A stretch of DNA of 64,000 bases from Halomonas gemina (GTDB lineage: Bacteria; Pseudomonadota; Gammaproteobacteria; Pseudomonadales; Halomonadaceae). A program made the position numbers and the translations under genes. Where the stretch lies: the NCBI RefSeq assembly GCF_023554995.1, contig NZ_JAMJPK010000001.1, forward strand, positions 776,875 to 840,874, read 5' to 3'. How positions within the stretch are numbered: the stretch's first letter is position 1; each line of letters starts with the position of its first letter. Positions 46,301-53,789 of this stretch are shown here, in pieces. The notes under the pieces were generated by a model. It worked only from the letters and a program-made list of their open reading frames with translations, was not told the origin of the DNA and did not search any database.

Positions 46301-49300
46301 AAGGATCGGACTATCGTTGTCCAGAGGGTCCTCGACGGTAATCGACTGGACTACCGGCGACTCGCTGTCAGGAACCCCGGAATCAGCACCGATCTGATTG
46401 ATTTCGATAGCGTTGATCTTGGGATTTTGGTCGCCGTGATTGAAGGCCAGGTTGAGGGTGTCGTCATTCGCGGTGAAGGTGTAGGTACGTGACAATCCGA
46501 ACCCCAGCAGCTCCGCATTGGTGGCGTCAGGGCCGAGGATATCCTTCGCCTCCTGAAGGGGGTTGATGTCGTTGAACACACCCGGCACCGCGCCTTCAAC
46601 CTCGACATCGAAGATGCGATCGCCAGTGTAATTGAAAATGCCGCTCCAGTTCTCGGTGTAATAGAGCGTGACCGAGTAGGTCTCACCGGCGATAACCGGA
46701 AAGGCGTATTCGATCTTGGGTTCGGCGGCGCTTCCGTCATAGCGTTCCTGAGCAAAAACCTGCCACGGCACCACGTCGGCATCGAACTGGGTCAAATCTA
46801 TCTCGGTTTCTTCATCTGTCAAGGAATCGCTATAGGTTTGCGTGGTATTGCCTTGCAGATACGCGAAGTCTGAATTGGTATCCCCTTCCCAATCCAGATC
46901 GCCGTCCAGGGCCGCTACGGTACCGCCACCGGCATTTACCCGATAGACGACCGTCTCAAGGCTGTAGGTGACCTGAGTTCCGAACGGAGTCTGCTCGAAC
47001 TCGAATACGGAGGGGCCTTCATTGGGATCGAAGTCTTCGAACTGGGGCCCCGTGAAGCTGACCGACGACGTTTCGCCAGTATTTGAGTCGGTGAACGTCA
47101 GGATCAAGGCGCCCCCGCTGGAGCTATAACTGACGTCGTTGGCCGACAGGAAACTCTCGAGGATCAGCAGGTGATCGTCCTGGAGGAAATCGGTGATCAC
47201 GCTGCCATCGATGGTCTCGAAGGTGCCGCGGATACTGTCGGCGCCGCCGCCACCGGTAAAGGTGTTGTTACCCGAACCGGCGATGAAGATGTTGTCGCCA
47301 CCATGACCGGTGACGTGGAAGTCGGCACTGGATCCGCTACCATCGAAGTTCTCTACGCTCTGGTCCAGCGGTGCCAGGTTGGTATCGGTGCCGGTATAGA
47401 GGATCGTATCGATGCCGTCGGTGCCCTCGGCACCCACTTCTTCCCCGGTGGTCGCCTCGATCTCGTTGCCGATCGCCTCGACATTGAGATTAAAGAAGTC
47501 GACCCCCGACAGGCCATCCTCGCTGGCGGCATCCTCGGGCGTGGTCTCGGCGAGAAAGCCCACCGCCGCCCCGGAGGGCACCGTGATACCTCCATCGGTG
47601 ATGGTGTGGTTGCCGGTGAGGATATCCTGCAGCACCCCGGGGGGCAGGCTGAAGCCTCCCAGATCCAGTTCGGTAGCCTGGCTCTGGGTGTCGAGTTGGT
47701 AGCTGGCCTTCACCGCGAAGCCGTTCTCGATATCGACCTCGAGATTCAGATCGAGGAGAGAAACATCGGTGGTGTTCAGATCCGGCACGCCGACAGTTGC
47801 CAGGGTGGTGTAGTTTGCGTCGTCGAGTTCGTAACCGACCTCGAAGCCCGGCATGAGCGAACCGTTGACCATGACGGCGCCGAACATGAAGCGCAGAAAG
47901 TTGGCCTGGGTGCCATCACCCAGCATGATACCGGTCAACTGCCCCTGCTTGATGCCTCCGGTGACCGAGGGGACCCAGTTCTTGATCTTGGAAGACATCA
48001 CCAGGCGCTCGACGTCCTGCGCCGGCTTGATGCCCACGTGCATGGCATCGCGTGCGGTATTACCGGTGCCGACTACGCTGCCACCGACCACCTTCTTGAT
48101 CTGGAAGATGGGCGCATTGCCGCCGGGGATGATGTTGCCCCCAAGGTCGTAGAGGCCGTCTTCCTGTTGATCTTCGCTGAAGCCTTCCTCTGCGGTCTTG
48201 GCATCGCGATTGGGCGTCATGCCATCCAGGGCCGCCCCCATCAGGCCGGTATCGAGGATGGTGCCCGGGTAGGGGCTACCCGTGGGCTGGAAGTCGAGAA
48301 AGACCCGCTCGCCGGCGGCGAGGTCGAAGCCGTTGTCTTCGCTGAATTCGAAGGGGTCATGGATATGGTCGATGCCATCCATGTCCTGATCGGTGGGATC
48401 AGAGGCCTCGCTGCCGGCCAGCGGCACCGCCCCGTTGTTGGGCTGCAGGATCTCGATGAAGGGCCCGTTCTGCTTGAACACCGTGGTCCAGATGGAGCCC
48501 TGGAAGGCCGTTTCACCACCATGGGGCCCCAGGTCGTCACCGATGGAGGTCAGGCCCAACGGGGCGCCGTTGACATCGATGATGGTGCGATCGTCAGCGA
48601 GGGTCTGTCCGCTACCGCCCACGCTGGTTTGCATGACCCCGTTCTCGTCGCGCCCCATGGCCACCAGACTGCCCTGGTTGAGGACGGCGGCCAGGATCGC
48701 TCCCGACATCTTCACGCCGCTGTCCGGGTCGTCGAGAATCGTCGAGGTGTATTCGGTCAGGCCATTGATCGAGCCCTTGCCGGAATCGAGCGCACCGTCG
48801 GTATAGCCGCCCTCGCGGTAGTCGCCTTCGATGGGGTTGAGCGTAGCGACGACCTCGTGAAAGTCGATCGGCATGCCGCTGTCGCCAAGGACCGTTTCGC
48901 CATTGATCTCGGTGGGCTGCTCGTCATAGTTGCTGGTCAGGTATGCATTTCCGGCATCGGTAATGTAGTAGTGCTCTCCCGGGGTGACGCCGATCAAGCG
49001 GCTGGTGAGGTCGCCCGTATCTACCGTGTCGTAGTCGATCTCTACCTGTTCCATCCAGTCGAAGACGTCATCGAAATCACTGGTTCCGGTATCTGGATCG
49101 ACAACATTCGACAGCAACAGGTAGGCGTCTTCGACCCCATCCTTGGGGGTGAAGAGCATGCCCGACTGCCCGCCACTGGCGCGCGTGGGGTTGGGGTGGC
49201 CGCCGTAGACCAGGGTGAGGGTCTCGCCACTGTCCGGATCTTGCCACTGGTAGGTTTGTGCCCCGCCCTGGCCGGCCGAGAGCTCACGCCCGGAGAGGTC

Positions 49301-50431
49301 ATCGGAGCGGGTGATCTCGTGGAACTGGTCGTAGTTCTTGGGGCTCCAGTTCTCGAGGTTGATGGGATCCCCAGTATTGATATCGCCATTGTTGAGGTTG
49401 GTGGCGATATAGTTGGCAAGTTGCGCGAAATCCTGGTTGCCCCCATCATCGCCTGCCTCACCGATGGGTCGACCGCCCCAGCTGTCGTTGGCGCCGTTAT
49501 CGTAGGTCCAGACCCGGCCGTCTTCGGTCACTTCGACGTCGTAGGAGTTGCGGTAGCCCGCGGAGTAGATCTGCACCGGACCATCGGGATCGATCTTGCC
49601 GGCATTGAGGCTATCGTTGCCGCCGAAGGGGTCATTCTCGTCGGGATTACCCGGTCGAGTGGGATCATCCAGGGTGGGAACATCGTAGATGTACTGTCGC
49701 CCCGACGAGGTATCGGTGAGCACTGGCATGCCGTTGAGCTGGTCGAGGTCGACCTCCAGGATCGCCGCGCTATAGGCGGTCTCCTGCTGACCGGCGAAGT
49801 TGTTCGACGGCGCGCCGCTATTGGCATTCCCACCACTAGCGACGATCATGCGTTCGCTGACCAGATTACCGTTCTCGTCGACCTCCTGTACCACCTCGAG
49901 GCCATTGAGGGCGTGGTTCTCCTCGGAGCGTGCCAGGCCGCGCACCAGATCGATGGCCTCCCAACCGGTTTCGGTCTGATCGATACGTGTGATCACGCCG
50001 GAATTGGTGTCCAGCCCGCTGTCGGCACCATCACCGCCAGCACCCATGCGGCTGTCGCTGGAGGTAACATAGACCGATACCGCCGGCTTGCCGTCGATGA
50101 TTACGGGGGTACCATCAGCGGCGTACTGCTGAACGACCGAAATGCCGGTGACCTGCCGGTTGTTGCCCGTGTTGGGTGAGCCGTCATCGTTGAAGTTGGG
50201 AATATCCTTGACCTGGCTGAGCGTCTCGGCCTCGGTGACATAGAAGGAGTTGATGTTCTCGCCGTCGTTCGGATCGACATCACCGAAGGCGACCGTCAAC
50301 ACCTTGACGCTACCCGTGACTTCCGTGACGTACAGCCGCCCGTCAGGCCCCCAATCCAGGGAGGTGGGCTGTGACAAGGTCACCTTGCCGTTCAAATCAA
50401 GACTGCTCTTGGAAAAATTATCGGTAACCAT
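40328..50431 (-). CDS. Giant type I secreted modular surface protein
   Basis: About 3367 residues, acidic and without any cysteine that I could find. Modules in order: a beta-propeller like soluble glucose/sorbosone dehydrogenases (LDWGPDGRLYVTE near 30, SAGYRNSYDVEVTEDGRVWTYD near 290); a short RTX-like GGGGADSIRG near 1065; a malectin-like domain starting RVNAGGGTVAALDG near 1160; a further carbohydrate-binding-like domain; then Calx-beta-like units (TVTESGDSGTTTLAFAL) alternating with a lectin-like module (VNPAVVMGPLT...FEFQIDEWDYLDGVHG). Two adjacent Calx-beta plus lectin pairs are nearly identical; a third is diverged. The type I secretion operon directly upstream suggests export by a C-terminal signal. 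It probably binds or modifies the polysaccharide at the surface. The start at 50431 (MVTDNFSK) is chosen for the preceding GGGGGCGC; an ATG 30 bases upstream is possible. Confidence 0.85.
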   Translation of the reverse strand: MVTDNFSKSSLDLNGKVTLSQPTSLDWGPDGRLYVTEVTGSVKVLTVAFGDVDPNDGENINSFYVTEAETLSQVKDIPNFNDDGSPNTGNNRQVTGISVVQQYAADGTPVIIDGKPAVSVYVTSSDSRMGAGGDGADSGLDTNSGVITRIDQTETGWEAIDLVRGLARSEENHALNGLEVVQEVDENGNLVSERMIVASGGNANSGAPSNNFAGQQETAYSAAILEVDLDQLNGMPVLTDTSSGRQYIYDVPTLDDPTRPGNPDENDPFGGNDSLNAGKIDPDGPVQIYSAGYRNSYDVEVTEDGRVWTYDNGANDSWGGRPIGEAGDDGGNQDFAQLANYIATNLNNGDINTGDPINLENWSPKNYDQFHEITRSDDLSGRELSAGQGGAQTYQWQDPDSGETLTLVYGGHPNPTRASGGQSGMLFTPKDGVEDAYLLLSNVVDPDTGTSDFDDVFDWMEQVEIDYDTVDTGDLTSRLIGVTPGEHYYITDAGNAYLTSNYDEQPTEINGETVLGDSGMPIDFHEVVATLNPIEGDYREGGYTDGALDSGKGSINGLTEYTSTILDDPDSGVKMSGAILAAVLNQGSLVAMGRDENGVMQTSVGGSGQTLADDRTIIDVNGAPLGLTSIGDDLGPHGGETAFQGSIWTTVFKQNGPFIEILQPNNGAVPLAGSEASDPTDQDMDGIDHIHDPFEFSEDNGFDLAAGERVFLDFQPTGSPYPGTILDTGLMGAALDGMTPNRDAKTAEEGFSEDQQEDGLYDLGGNIIPGGNAPIFQIKKVVGGSVVGTGNTARDAMHVGIKPAQDVERLVMSSKIKNWVPSVTGGIKQGQLTGIMLGDGTQANFLRFMFGAVMVNGSLMPGFEVGYELDDANYTTLATVGVPDLNTTDVSLLDLNLEVDIENGFAVKASYQLDTQSQATELDLGGFSLPPGVLQDILTGNHTITDGGITVPSGAAVGFLAETTPEDAASEDGLSGVDFFNLNVEAIGNEIEATTGEEVGAEGTDGIDTILYTGTDTNLAPLDQSVENFDGSGSSADFHVTGHGGDNIFIAGSGNNTFTGGGGADSIRGTFETIDGSVITDFLQDDHLLILESFLSANDVSYSSSGGALILTFTDSNTGETSSVSFTGPQFEDFDPNEGPSVFEFEQTPFGTQVTYSLETVVYRVNAGGGTVAALDGDLDWEGDTNSDFAYLQGNTTQTYSDSLTDEETEIDLTQFDADVVPWQVFAQERYDGSAAEPKIEYAFPVIAGETYSVTLYYTENWSGIFNYTGDRIFDVEVEGAVPGVFNDINPLQEAKDILGPDATNAELLGFGLSRTYTFTANDDTLNLAFNHGDQNPKINAIEINQIGADSGVPDSESPVVQSITVEDPLDNDSPILATVVINDNVEVDIGTVEGDELIITGIEPATVSLSSIVVSNGGKTATVQYQLTPPSDTNAWESGTYSVGVAEGSYLDTSGNGVAAFETDFTIGDEGGIATLFELDFETAGEPLDEGGFDDVLGGVNDGSVVTTIEGGDLVVNTSDGDIINGNSANDFVKFVDLSDESLNELTISSRFTNGFPAALTDQGLSPDTIPNYAQQGIVFGLGSQGENELVKLVLSGNSGNIVQIWSNPDASGGIDTPYALGDMLNDTSLGLQDIAEVEMSMVIDKAAGTVTPIVTLYADSGAVLGGLRATATPGFVTAQAETLPTPVLDNLLDAAANTAVGVTSNDFGVLDSFEARWADLRVTSPDGASEDATLIGIDDAPTVTESGDSGTTTLAFALTAENTVDTTLDILYSVDGGTTQTQAVAFSGNVGMLAIEVPNDDVDNGPDTVEVSLVGVNDDQYAIDPAATTASGTVAEDDAPASDVIGESGVTSLTQASSGDWTSVTFSEALVNPAVVMGPLTTNDGEPATVRVRNVTDSGFEFQIDEWDYLDGVHGQETISWLAINSGTHTLPNGQTIAAGKGAADGTATAFTYGTAFAEAPVVLAQATSTNGSASVTDRIDGVTASGFNLRLQHEEGASSAPASEAVDWIAVSAGGGTAGGLLAGRTGDQVTHQDFAIDFGGSFAELAFFADMQTFDGPDSATVRARAIGAEGATIFVEEEQSADSELTHTHEDVGYVGLNAGVITGSEGVSTPTLIGIDDAPTVTESGDSGTTTLAFALTAEDTVDATLDILYSVDGGATQTQAVTFSGNVGTLAIEVPNDDVDNGPDTVEVSLVGVNDDQYAIDPAATTASGTVAEDDAPASDVIGESGVTSLTQASSGDWTSVTFSEALVNPAVVMGPLTTNDGEPATVRVRNVTDSGFEFQIDEWDYLDGVHGQETISWLAINSGTHTLPSGQTIAAGKGAADGTATAFTYGTAFAEAPVVLAQATSTNGSAAVTDRIDGVTTSGFNLRLQHEEGASSAPVSEAVDWIAVSEGGGTAGGLLAGRTGDQVTHQDFAIDFGGSFAELAFFADMQTFDGPDSATVRARAIGAEGATIFVEEEQSADSELTHTHEDVGYVGLNAGVITGSEGVSTPTLIGIDDAPTVTESGDSGTTTLAFALTAEDTVDATLDIVYSVDGGATTQTQVVAFSGNVGTLQVNVVNDDIDNGPDTVEVTLVGINDVQYDSDPAADTASGSVSEDDGPAPLTAEQVFAGADLEESETYDASMIGSALVTIMPGNENVQSSNFGNDAFQVTNTGDKKIAAVFFDVRSALYGDSVFDPDGKGGDTAFKAWDINTDGGTGAISPSEYEHYFLPGADPNPTDPNTNGGYRGALVKFSATADGGFTQGETVGFSGDMDPNSIAGMEKNGTLGVDTDSEPDWDVGGVSGAELTGSRVYVQFTDGSIASAQLMGDGSQAGSQALVSEASQNLVASLTVNGVNPGGVGNYANEVPTVQVSGEPGAWVRVVMTKGHQPVANTNGSLAEIVDWRLSGESFAANNAAEFQFVDVQLDGNGTADVSGQFTYDSFLNGTESFEGDDTLPLGFMAAVIEDPNLASGGVALGPVTQPIYLSHGTGGGSDPATLIGIDDAPTVTESGDSGTTTLAFALTADNTVDTTLDILYSVDGGTTQTQAVAFNGNVGTLAIEVPNDDVDNGPDTVEVGLIGVNDDQYDINPNADSASGIVEEDDASASEPGVIGESGVVTLTQTDADSWTSVSFSEPLEDPAVVMGPVTYNGSEQVTVRLRNVTDTGFEFQIDEWDSLDGVHIEESLGWLAINSGVHTLANGQTIAAGKGQGSSTAAEISLGTDFGAAPVVLAQTTSVNEASAVTHRIDAVDGDSFTLRLQNEEADTSGHGLESVDWIAISEGGTTLDGLLAGRTGDQVTSSSFDIQFDGSFDEVAFFADMQTFDGTDPASVRAAAINADGATIFIEEEQSADSEVNHISEDVGFVGLNTGLITASESMG
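42931..44076 (-). repeat. 1146-bp direct repeat, unit 2, in the giant gene
   Basis: One Calx-beta plus lectin-like module (382 codons). It is nearly identical to the next unit at 44077-45222; the landmark GATCAGGGTGG recurs with an exact 1146-bp period at 42929, 44075 and 45221. Differences are a few substitutions, for example NTVDTT versus DTVDAT. Confidence 0.95.
44077..45222 (-). repeat. 1146-bp direct repeat, unit 1, in the giant gene
   Basis: The first copy in the direction of translation of the Calx-beta plus lectin-like module. Near identity with its neighbour means recent duplication or gene conversion, and copy number may vary between strains. A diverged relative occupies 40328-41480. 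Confidence 0.95.
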
Positions 50432-50461
50432 TGTTACTGCGCCCCCACGCCATGAATCCAA

Positions 50462-50825
50462 TACCCACGATGTGCCGAATCGTTAAATCGACACCCAGTT
50501 TCCCATTACCCTTTAATCTTCTCTGTGAGCTTTCCGGTGAGATGTGTCTTCAAGACCCTTGACCAGAATGCTGCACTCTATGCGGCCACATCAGAGCTTA
50601 ATCTGACCATGCCAGAACTTATTCAGCCACAAATACCGCTACGAAAAGCACTTGCGAATCCACGACATTGCATTCCGTTGATTGCCTCCCGTGTCCTTTA
50701 ATCTAGCCCAATACAATAGCTTGTTACCAACAGAAATACTTGGTTACCATAATGAAATATAGTCCAATGCTTAAATGGCAAGAAGACTACTGTGTGGCTC
50801 TTAGAGGCTTGACGTTAATATCCAC
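50462..50825 (-). promoter_or_regulatory. Promoter region of the giant gene
   Basis: AT-richer stretch without a gene. It contains TTGTTACCAA (50721-50730) and TTGGTTACCA (50740-50749) as a direct repeat, which could be regulator sites. No convincing -35/-10 pair, no ops element and no TGTAAGAGAT motif are seen, so this gene seems to be controlled separately from the polysaccharide operons. Confidence 0.35.
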
Positions 50826-50883
50826 AAAAAAGCCGTCTTTACTGATAGTTAAAGAACTAGATTCTTCATTACTCACGACGGCT
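50826..50883 (-). terminator. Terminator of the type I secretion operon
   Basis: Immediately after the tolC-like stop the minus strand reads AAGCCGTC, a 38-40 base loop with an inner hairpin (GAACTAGATTC region), GACGGCTT and a T run. The long loop is unusual, but stem and T tract are clear. Confidence 0.6.
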
Positions 50884-52431
50884 TCAGGGTGAGGCATATA
50901 CGTCCTTGATATCGGAAAGCGATGGAGTCCCCGCCGTCCTTCGGACGTCATCCGCCTTGCTGGTCGTGATGCGTTGTAACAAGGACATGGCGTCGAACAG
51001 GTCGGCGGTATCCAGATCGCCCACCGCCGCCTCGAGGTTGAGCCTGTCGGCGATATGCTGGCAAATGACCTCGACGAACCTGATCCGCAGGTCATACAGC
51101 TCGGCACGCGCATCGATGACATCGACCAGGTCGCGCAGCCCCAGGTCCTCGCCGAGGATGGCCGCTTGCAGGAAGAGGCCACTGGACTCGATGGAACGCG
51201 ACAAGGCATCGAGGCGACGGAACCCCCCTTCCAGGTTTCTCAGGCGCCTCTGGATCTCGACCGTGGCGAGGCGCGACTCGTTGAACACGGCTTCGCGCCC
51301 CGCGAGGTTGGTCAGCTCTCCCTGGCGGATATTCGCCGTGGTGTAGCCTCCGCGATACAGATCGGCACTGAGTTCGACACTCGCGGTCAGGTCCCGGCTG
51401 CGGCGCAACTCGTCCGAGCTGCGTCGGTCGCCGTAGCTGAGGTTGAGATTGAGCTGGGGATAGCGACTGGCCCGGCGCACCTCGGTGTCGCGGCGAGCCA
51501 CCTCGTACTGCTGCCGGGCAAGCAGCACCTGGACGTTGTCGTCGGCTCTTTCCAGCCACCTCTGGCGCTGGGCGTGGTGCTGTCGGTCCAGCTCGACCGA
51601 CTCCAGATCGCCCAGCGCCATGCCGGAAAAGTCCGCCAGCCGGCCCGTCAAGCGCTGAAGGTCACTCAGGGCGTTATCCAGCTCGTTCTCGGCCTCGACC
51701 TGATCCGCTACCGTCTGATCGAGGCGGGCCTGGGCTTCCATGACGTTGATCCGGTCGCCCAGCCCGAGCTCGTAGGCACGCTGGGACTGGCGCCGCTGCA
51801 AGGCCAGGGATTCCTCCTTGGCTTCCAGCAGCCCCTTCTTGCTCGACGCCAGATAGGCATCGAGGTAGGCGGAGACCACCTCCAGCGCCAGGTCCCGCTC
51901 CGTTACCGCGACCTCCAACAGGGCGGCATCGACTTCTTCTCGCGCGCGGTCTATCCCTTTCCAGCGTTCCAGGTTGAACAGCGGCTGAGACAGCTCCACC
52001 TGCCAGTAGGTGTCATCGGTGACCCCGGAGACGCGATCGTCGTAGACCTCATCGGGGTAACGCTCGGGATTGTCGGTATAGATATTGTCGGCCTGCTGAT
52101 AGGAGTACCCGATATTGGCACTTACCTGGGGTTTCAATCCGGCGGTGGCCTTGGGAATCTCCTGGCGGGTTGCCTGCATCCGGTAGCGCTGACGGGCCAG
52201 CTGACTATCGTTCTTCAGCGCCAGCGAGAGGAGATGCGGCAGTGACGGCAGGTCGCCGGGGCGACCCGGCGGCACCTCCTCGGATAGCGCGGAGCGCCTC
52301 CATGTGGACTCCCCGATATCGCTTGCCATGGCCTGAACGGCCGCCCCGCTGTACATCATCCACAGCGTCAGCACCAACAATGTCTTCTTCTTCGAAACGC
52401 GTCTCATTGTGAAAGATGCCCTGATCATCAA
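50884..52431 (-). CDS. TolC-family outer-membrane channel of a type I secretion system
   Basis: 515-residue exported outer-membrane factor. A long signal peptide of about 37 residues (KKKTLLVLTLWMMYSGAAVQAMA) is followed by two OEP repeats. LPHLLSLALKNDSQLARQRYRMQATRQEIPKA and YQVELSQPLFNLERW are typical TolC starts, with long helical stretches near 185-270 and 400-460. It forms the outer-membrane exit duct for the giant protein. It overlaps the membrane-fusion gene by four bases and is followed by a terminator. Confidence 0.9.
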   Translation of the reverse strand: MMIRASFTMRRVSKKKTLLVLTLWMMYSGAAVQAMASDIGESTWRRSALSEEVPPGRPGDLPSLPHLLSLALKNDSQLARQRYRMQATRQEIPKATAGLKPQVSANIGYSYQQADNIYTDNPERYPDEVYDDRVSGVTDDTYWQVELSQPLFNLERWKGIDRAREEVDAALLEVAVTERDLALEVVSAYLDAYLASSKKGLLEAKEESLALQRRQSQRAYELGLGDRINVMEAQARLDQTVADQVEAENELDNALSDLQRLTGRLADFSGMALGDLESVELDRQHHAQRQRWLERADDNVQVLLARQQYEVARRDTEVRRASRYPQLNLNLSYGDRRSSDELRRSRDLTASVELSADLYRGGYTTANIRQGELTNLAGREAVFNESRLATVEIQRRLRNLEGGFRRLDALSRSIESSGLFLQAAILGEDLGLRDLVDVIDARAELYDLRIRFVEVICQHIADRLNLEAAVGDLDTADLFDAMSLLQRITTSKADDVRRTAGTPSLSDIKDVYASP

Positions 52432-53774
52432 TCCTCCCTGATGGCGCGCGCCAAGATGTCATTGATCGGCTTGGCTATGTAGCTGGCGAAGGTGCGCTGG
52501 CCGGTACGAATCATCACCTCGGCGGGCATGCCGGCCAGCAGTTGCATGTTCTCGTTCATGTCTTCCTGCCCCCGGTCGGTGACACGCACTCTGGCCTTGT
52601 AGTAATGGGTTCGGGTGGCTTCGTCCTCGAAGCTATCCGCCGATACATGCACGACCTCGCCATCGATGACGTTGGATAAGCGCTGATTGAAGGCGCTGAA
52701 GCGAATCTCGGCTGGCTGGCCGACGAAGATATTGTCGATATCGCGATCCGGCACGCGGGCTTCGACCACGAAACCGTCTCCGGCTGGCACCAGATCCAGC
52801 AGTGGGTCTCCGGGTTTTGCGACCGCACCGATGGTATGCACCTGCAGCCCCACCACGGTGCCGTCTACCGGTGCGGTAACATGGGTTCGCCGGGACTGGT
52901 CCTGAAGGGCGATGATGCGCTCTTCGGCATCCACGACTTGCGCCTGTACCTCGCGCAGCCGCTCGCCCACCTCCTGCTGAAATTCCTGGATCCGAATTTC
53001 CTTCTCGAGCCGGTTTTCGCTGATCCTGGATCTCAGGCTGGCGGCTTCGGAACGGTTCTGGGCGATCTCGCTTTCGAACTGCAGGATCTGACGCTCCAGC
53101 TCTCGCATGCGCTGGTTGTTGCCCAGCCCCTCCTTGAACAGCGAGCGATAATCCGCGGCTTCGCCACCCAGGGAGCGAATATGGCGGCGAGCGATCTGCG
53201 TGCGCTCCTCGAGCCCTTCGATCTGCTCTTGCATCTGCACGACCTGCTCGTCGTGCGAGGAGAGTGCGCTCTGCAGCGATTCTTTGCGTGACTCAAACAG
53301 CCGGCGCTGGACGCGAATCACTTCTTCCACACGCGACGAACCGGTGTCGGTGAGGTCATCGGGAAATGCCAGCGACTCTTGTCCGGACTGCTCTGCCAGC
53401 AGGCGAATCTCGCTGGCACGGGCGATCGCATGCTCGGAACGGGCCATCTGCAGTTCGGCACGCACCTTCGTGTCATCGATGACCAGCAGCGTCTCGCCGG
53501 CGGAGACCCGTTGGCCATCCTCCACCAGGATCTGCTGGACGATGCCGCCTTCGAGGTGCTGCAGGGTCTTCTTGAAGGACTCCACCGATACCGAACCGGG
53601 CGCCACCACGGCCACGGCCAGGTTGGCTGATAGCGCCCAGCCGCCGAACCCACCGAAGGCGACCAGCAGGATCGCCATGCCCAGGCGACGACTGCCCTTG
53701 TCGGCGACCGGCAGCCTTTCGGGTGTTGCCGCCTCGGGGCCTTGACTCTCGATTGCACTTGTCTTGTCAGGCAT
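52428..53774 (-). CDS. HlyD/PrsE-family membrane-fusion protein
   Basis: 448-residue adaptor. One membrane helix near 33-55 is followed by the lipoyl-like half QHLEGGIVQQILVEDGQRVSAGETLLVIDD. A coiled-coil hairpin rich in Glu/Arg runs from about 120 to 300. The closing lipoyl half is THVTAPVDGTVVGLQVHTIGAVAKPGDPLLDLVP. The end AEVMIRTGQRTFASYIAKPI matches PrtE/LapC proteins. It bridges the ABC transporter and TolC-like channel. It begins 15 bases after the ABC gene. Confidence 0.93.
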   Translation of the reverse strand: MPDKTSAIESQGPEAATPERLPVADKGSRRLGMAILLVAFGGFGGWALSANLAVAVVAPGSVSVESFKKTLQHLEGGIVQQILVEDGQRVSAGETLLVIDDTKVRAELQMARSEHAIARASEIRLLAEQSGQESLAFPDDLTDTGSSRVEEVIRVQRRLFESRKESLQSALSSHDEQVVQMQEQIEGLEERTQIARRHIRSLGGEAADYRSLFKEGLGNNQRMRELERQILQFESEIAQNRSEAASLRSRISENRLEKEIRIQEFQQEVGERLREVQAQVVDAEERIIALQDQSRRTHVTAPVDGTVVGLQVHTIGAVAKPGDPLLDLVPAGDGFVVEARVPDRDIDNIFVGQPAEIRFSAFNQRLSNVIDGEVVHVSADSFEDEATRTHYYKARVRVTDRGQEDMNENMQLLAGMPAEVMIRTGQRTFASYIAKPINDILARAIRED

Positions 53775-53789
53775 CAGCTCTCTCCGCCT

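Noticed and set aside
47171..50179. A 1002-codon open frame on the plus strand, antisense to the giant gene
   Set aside because: It mirrors the repetitive acidic gene on the other strand, has no recognisable domain or ribosome site, and is expected from GC-rich codon bias.
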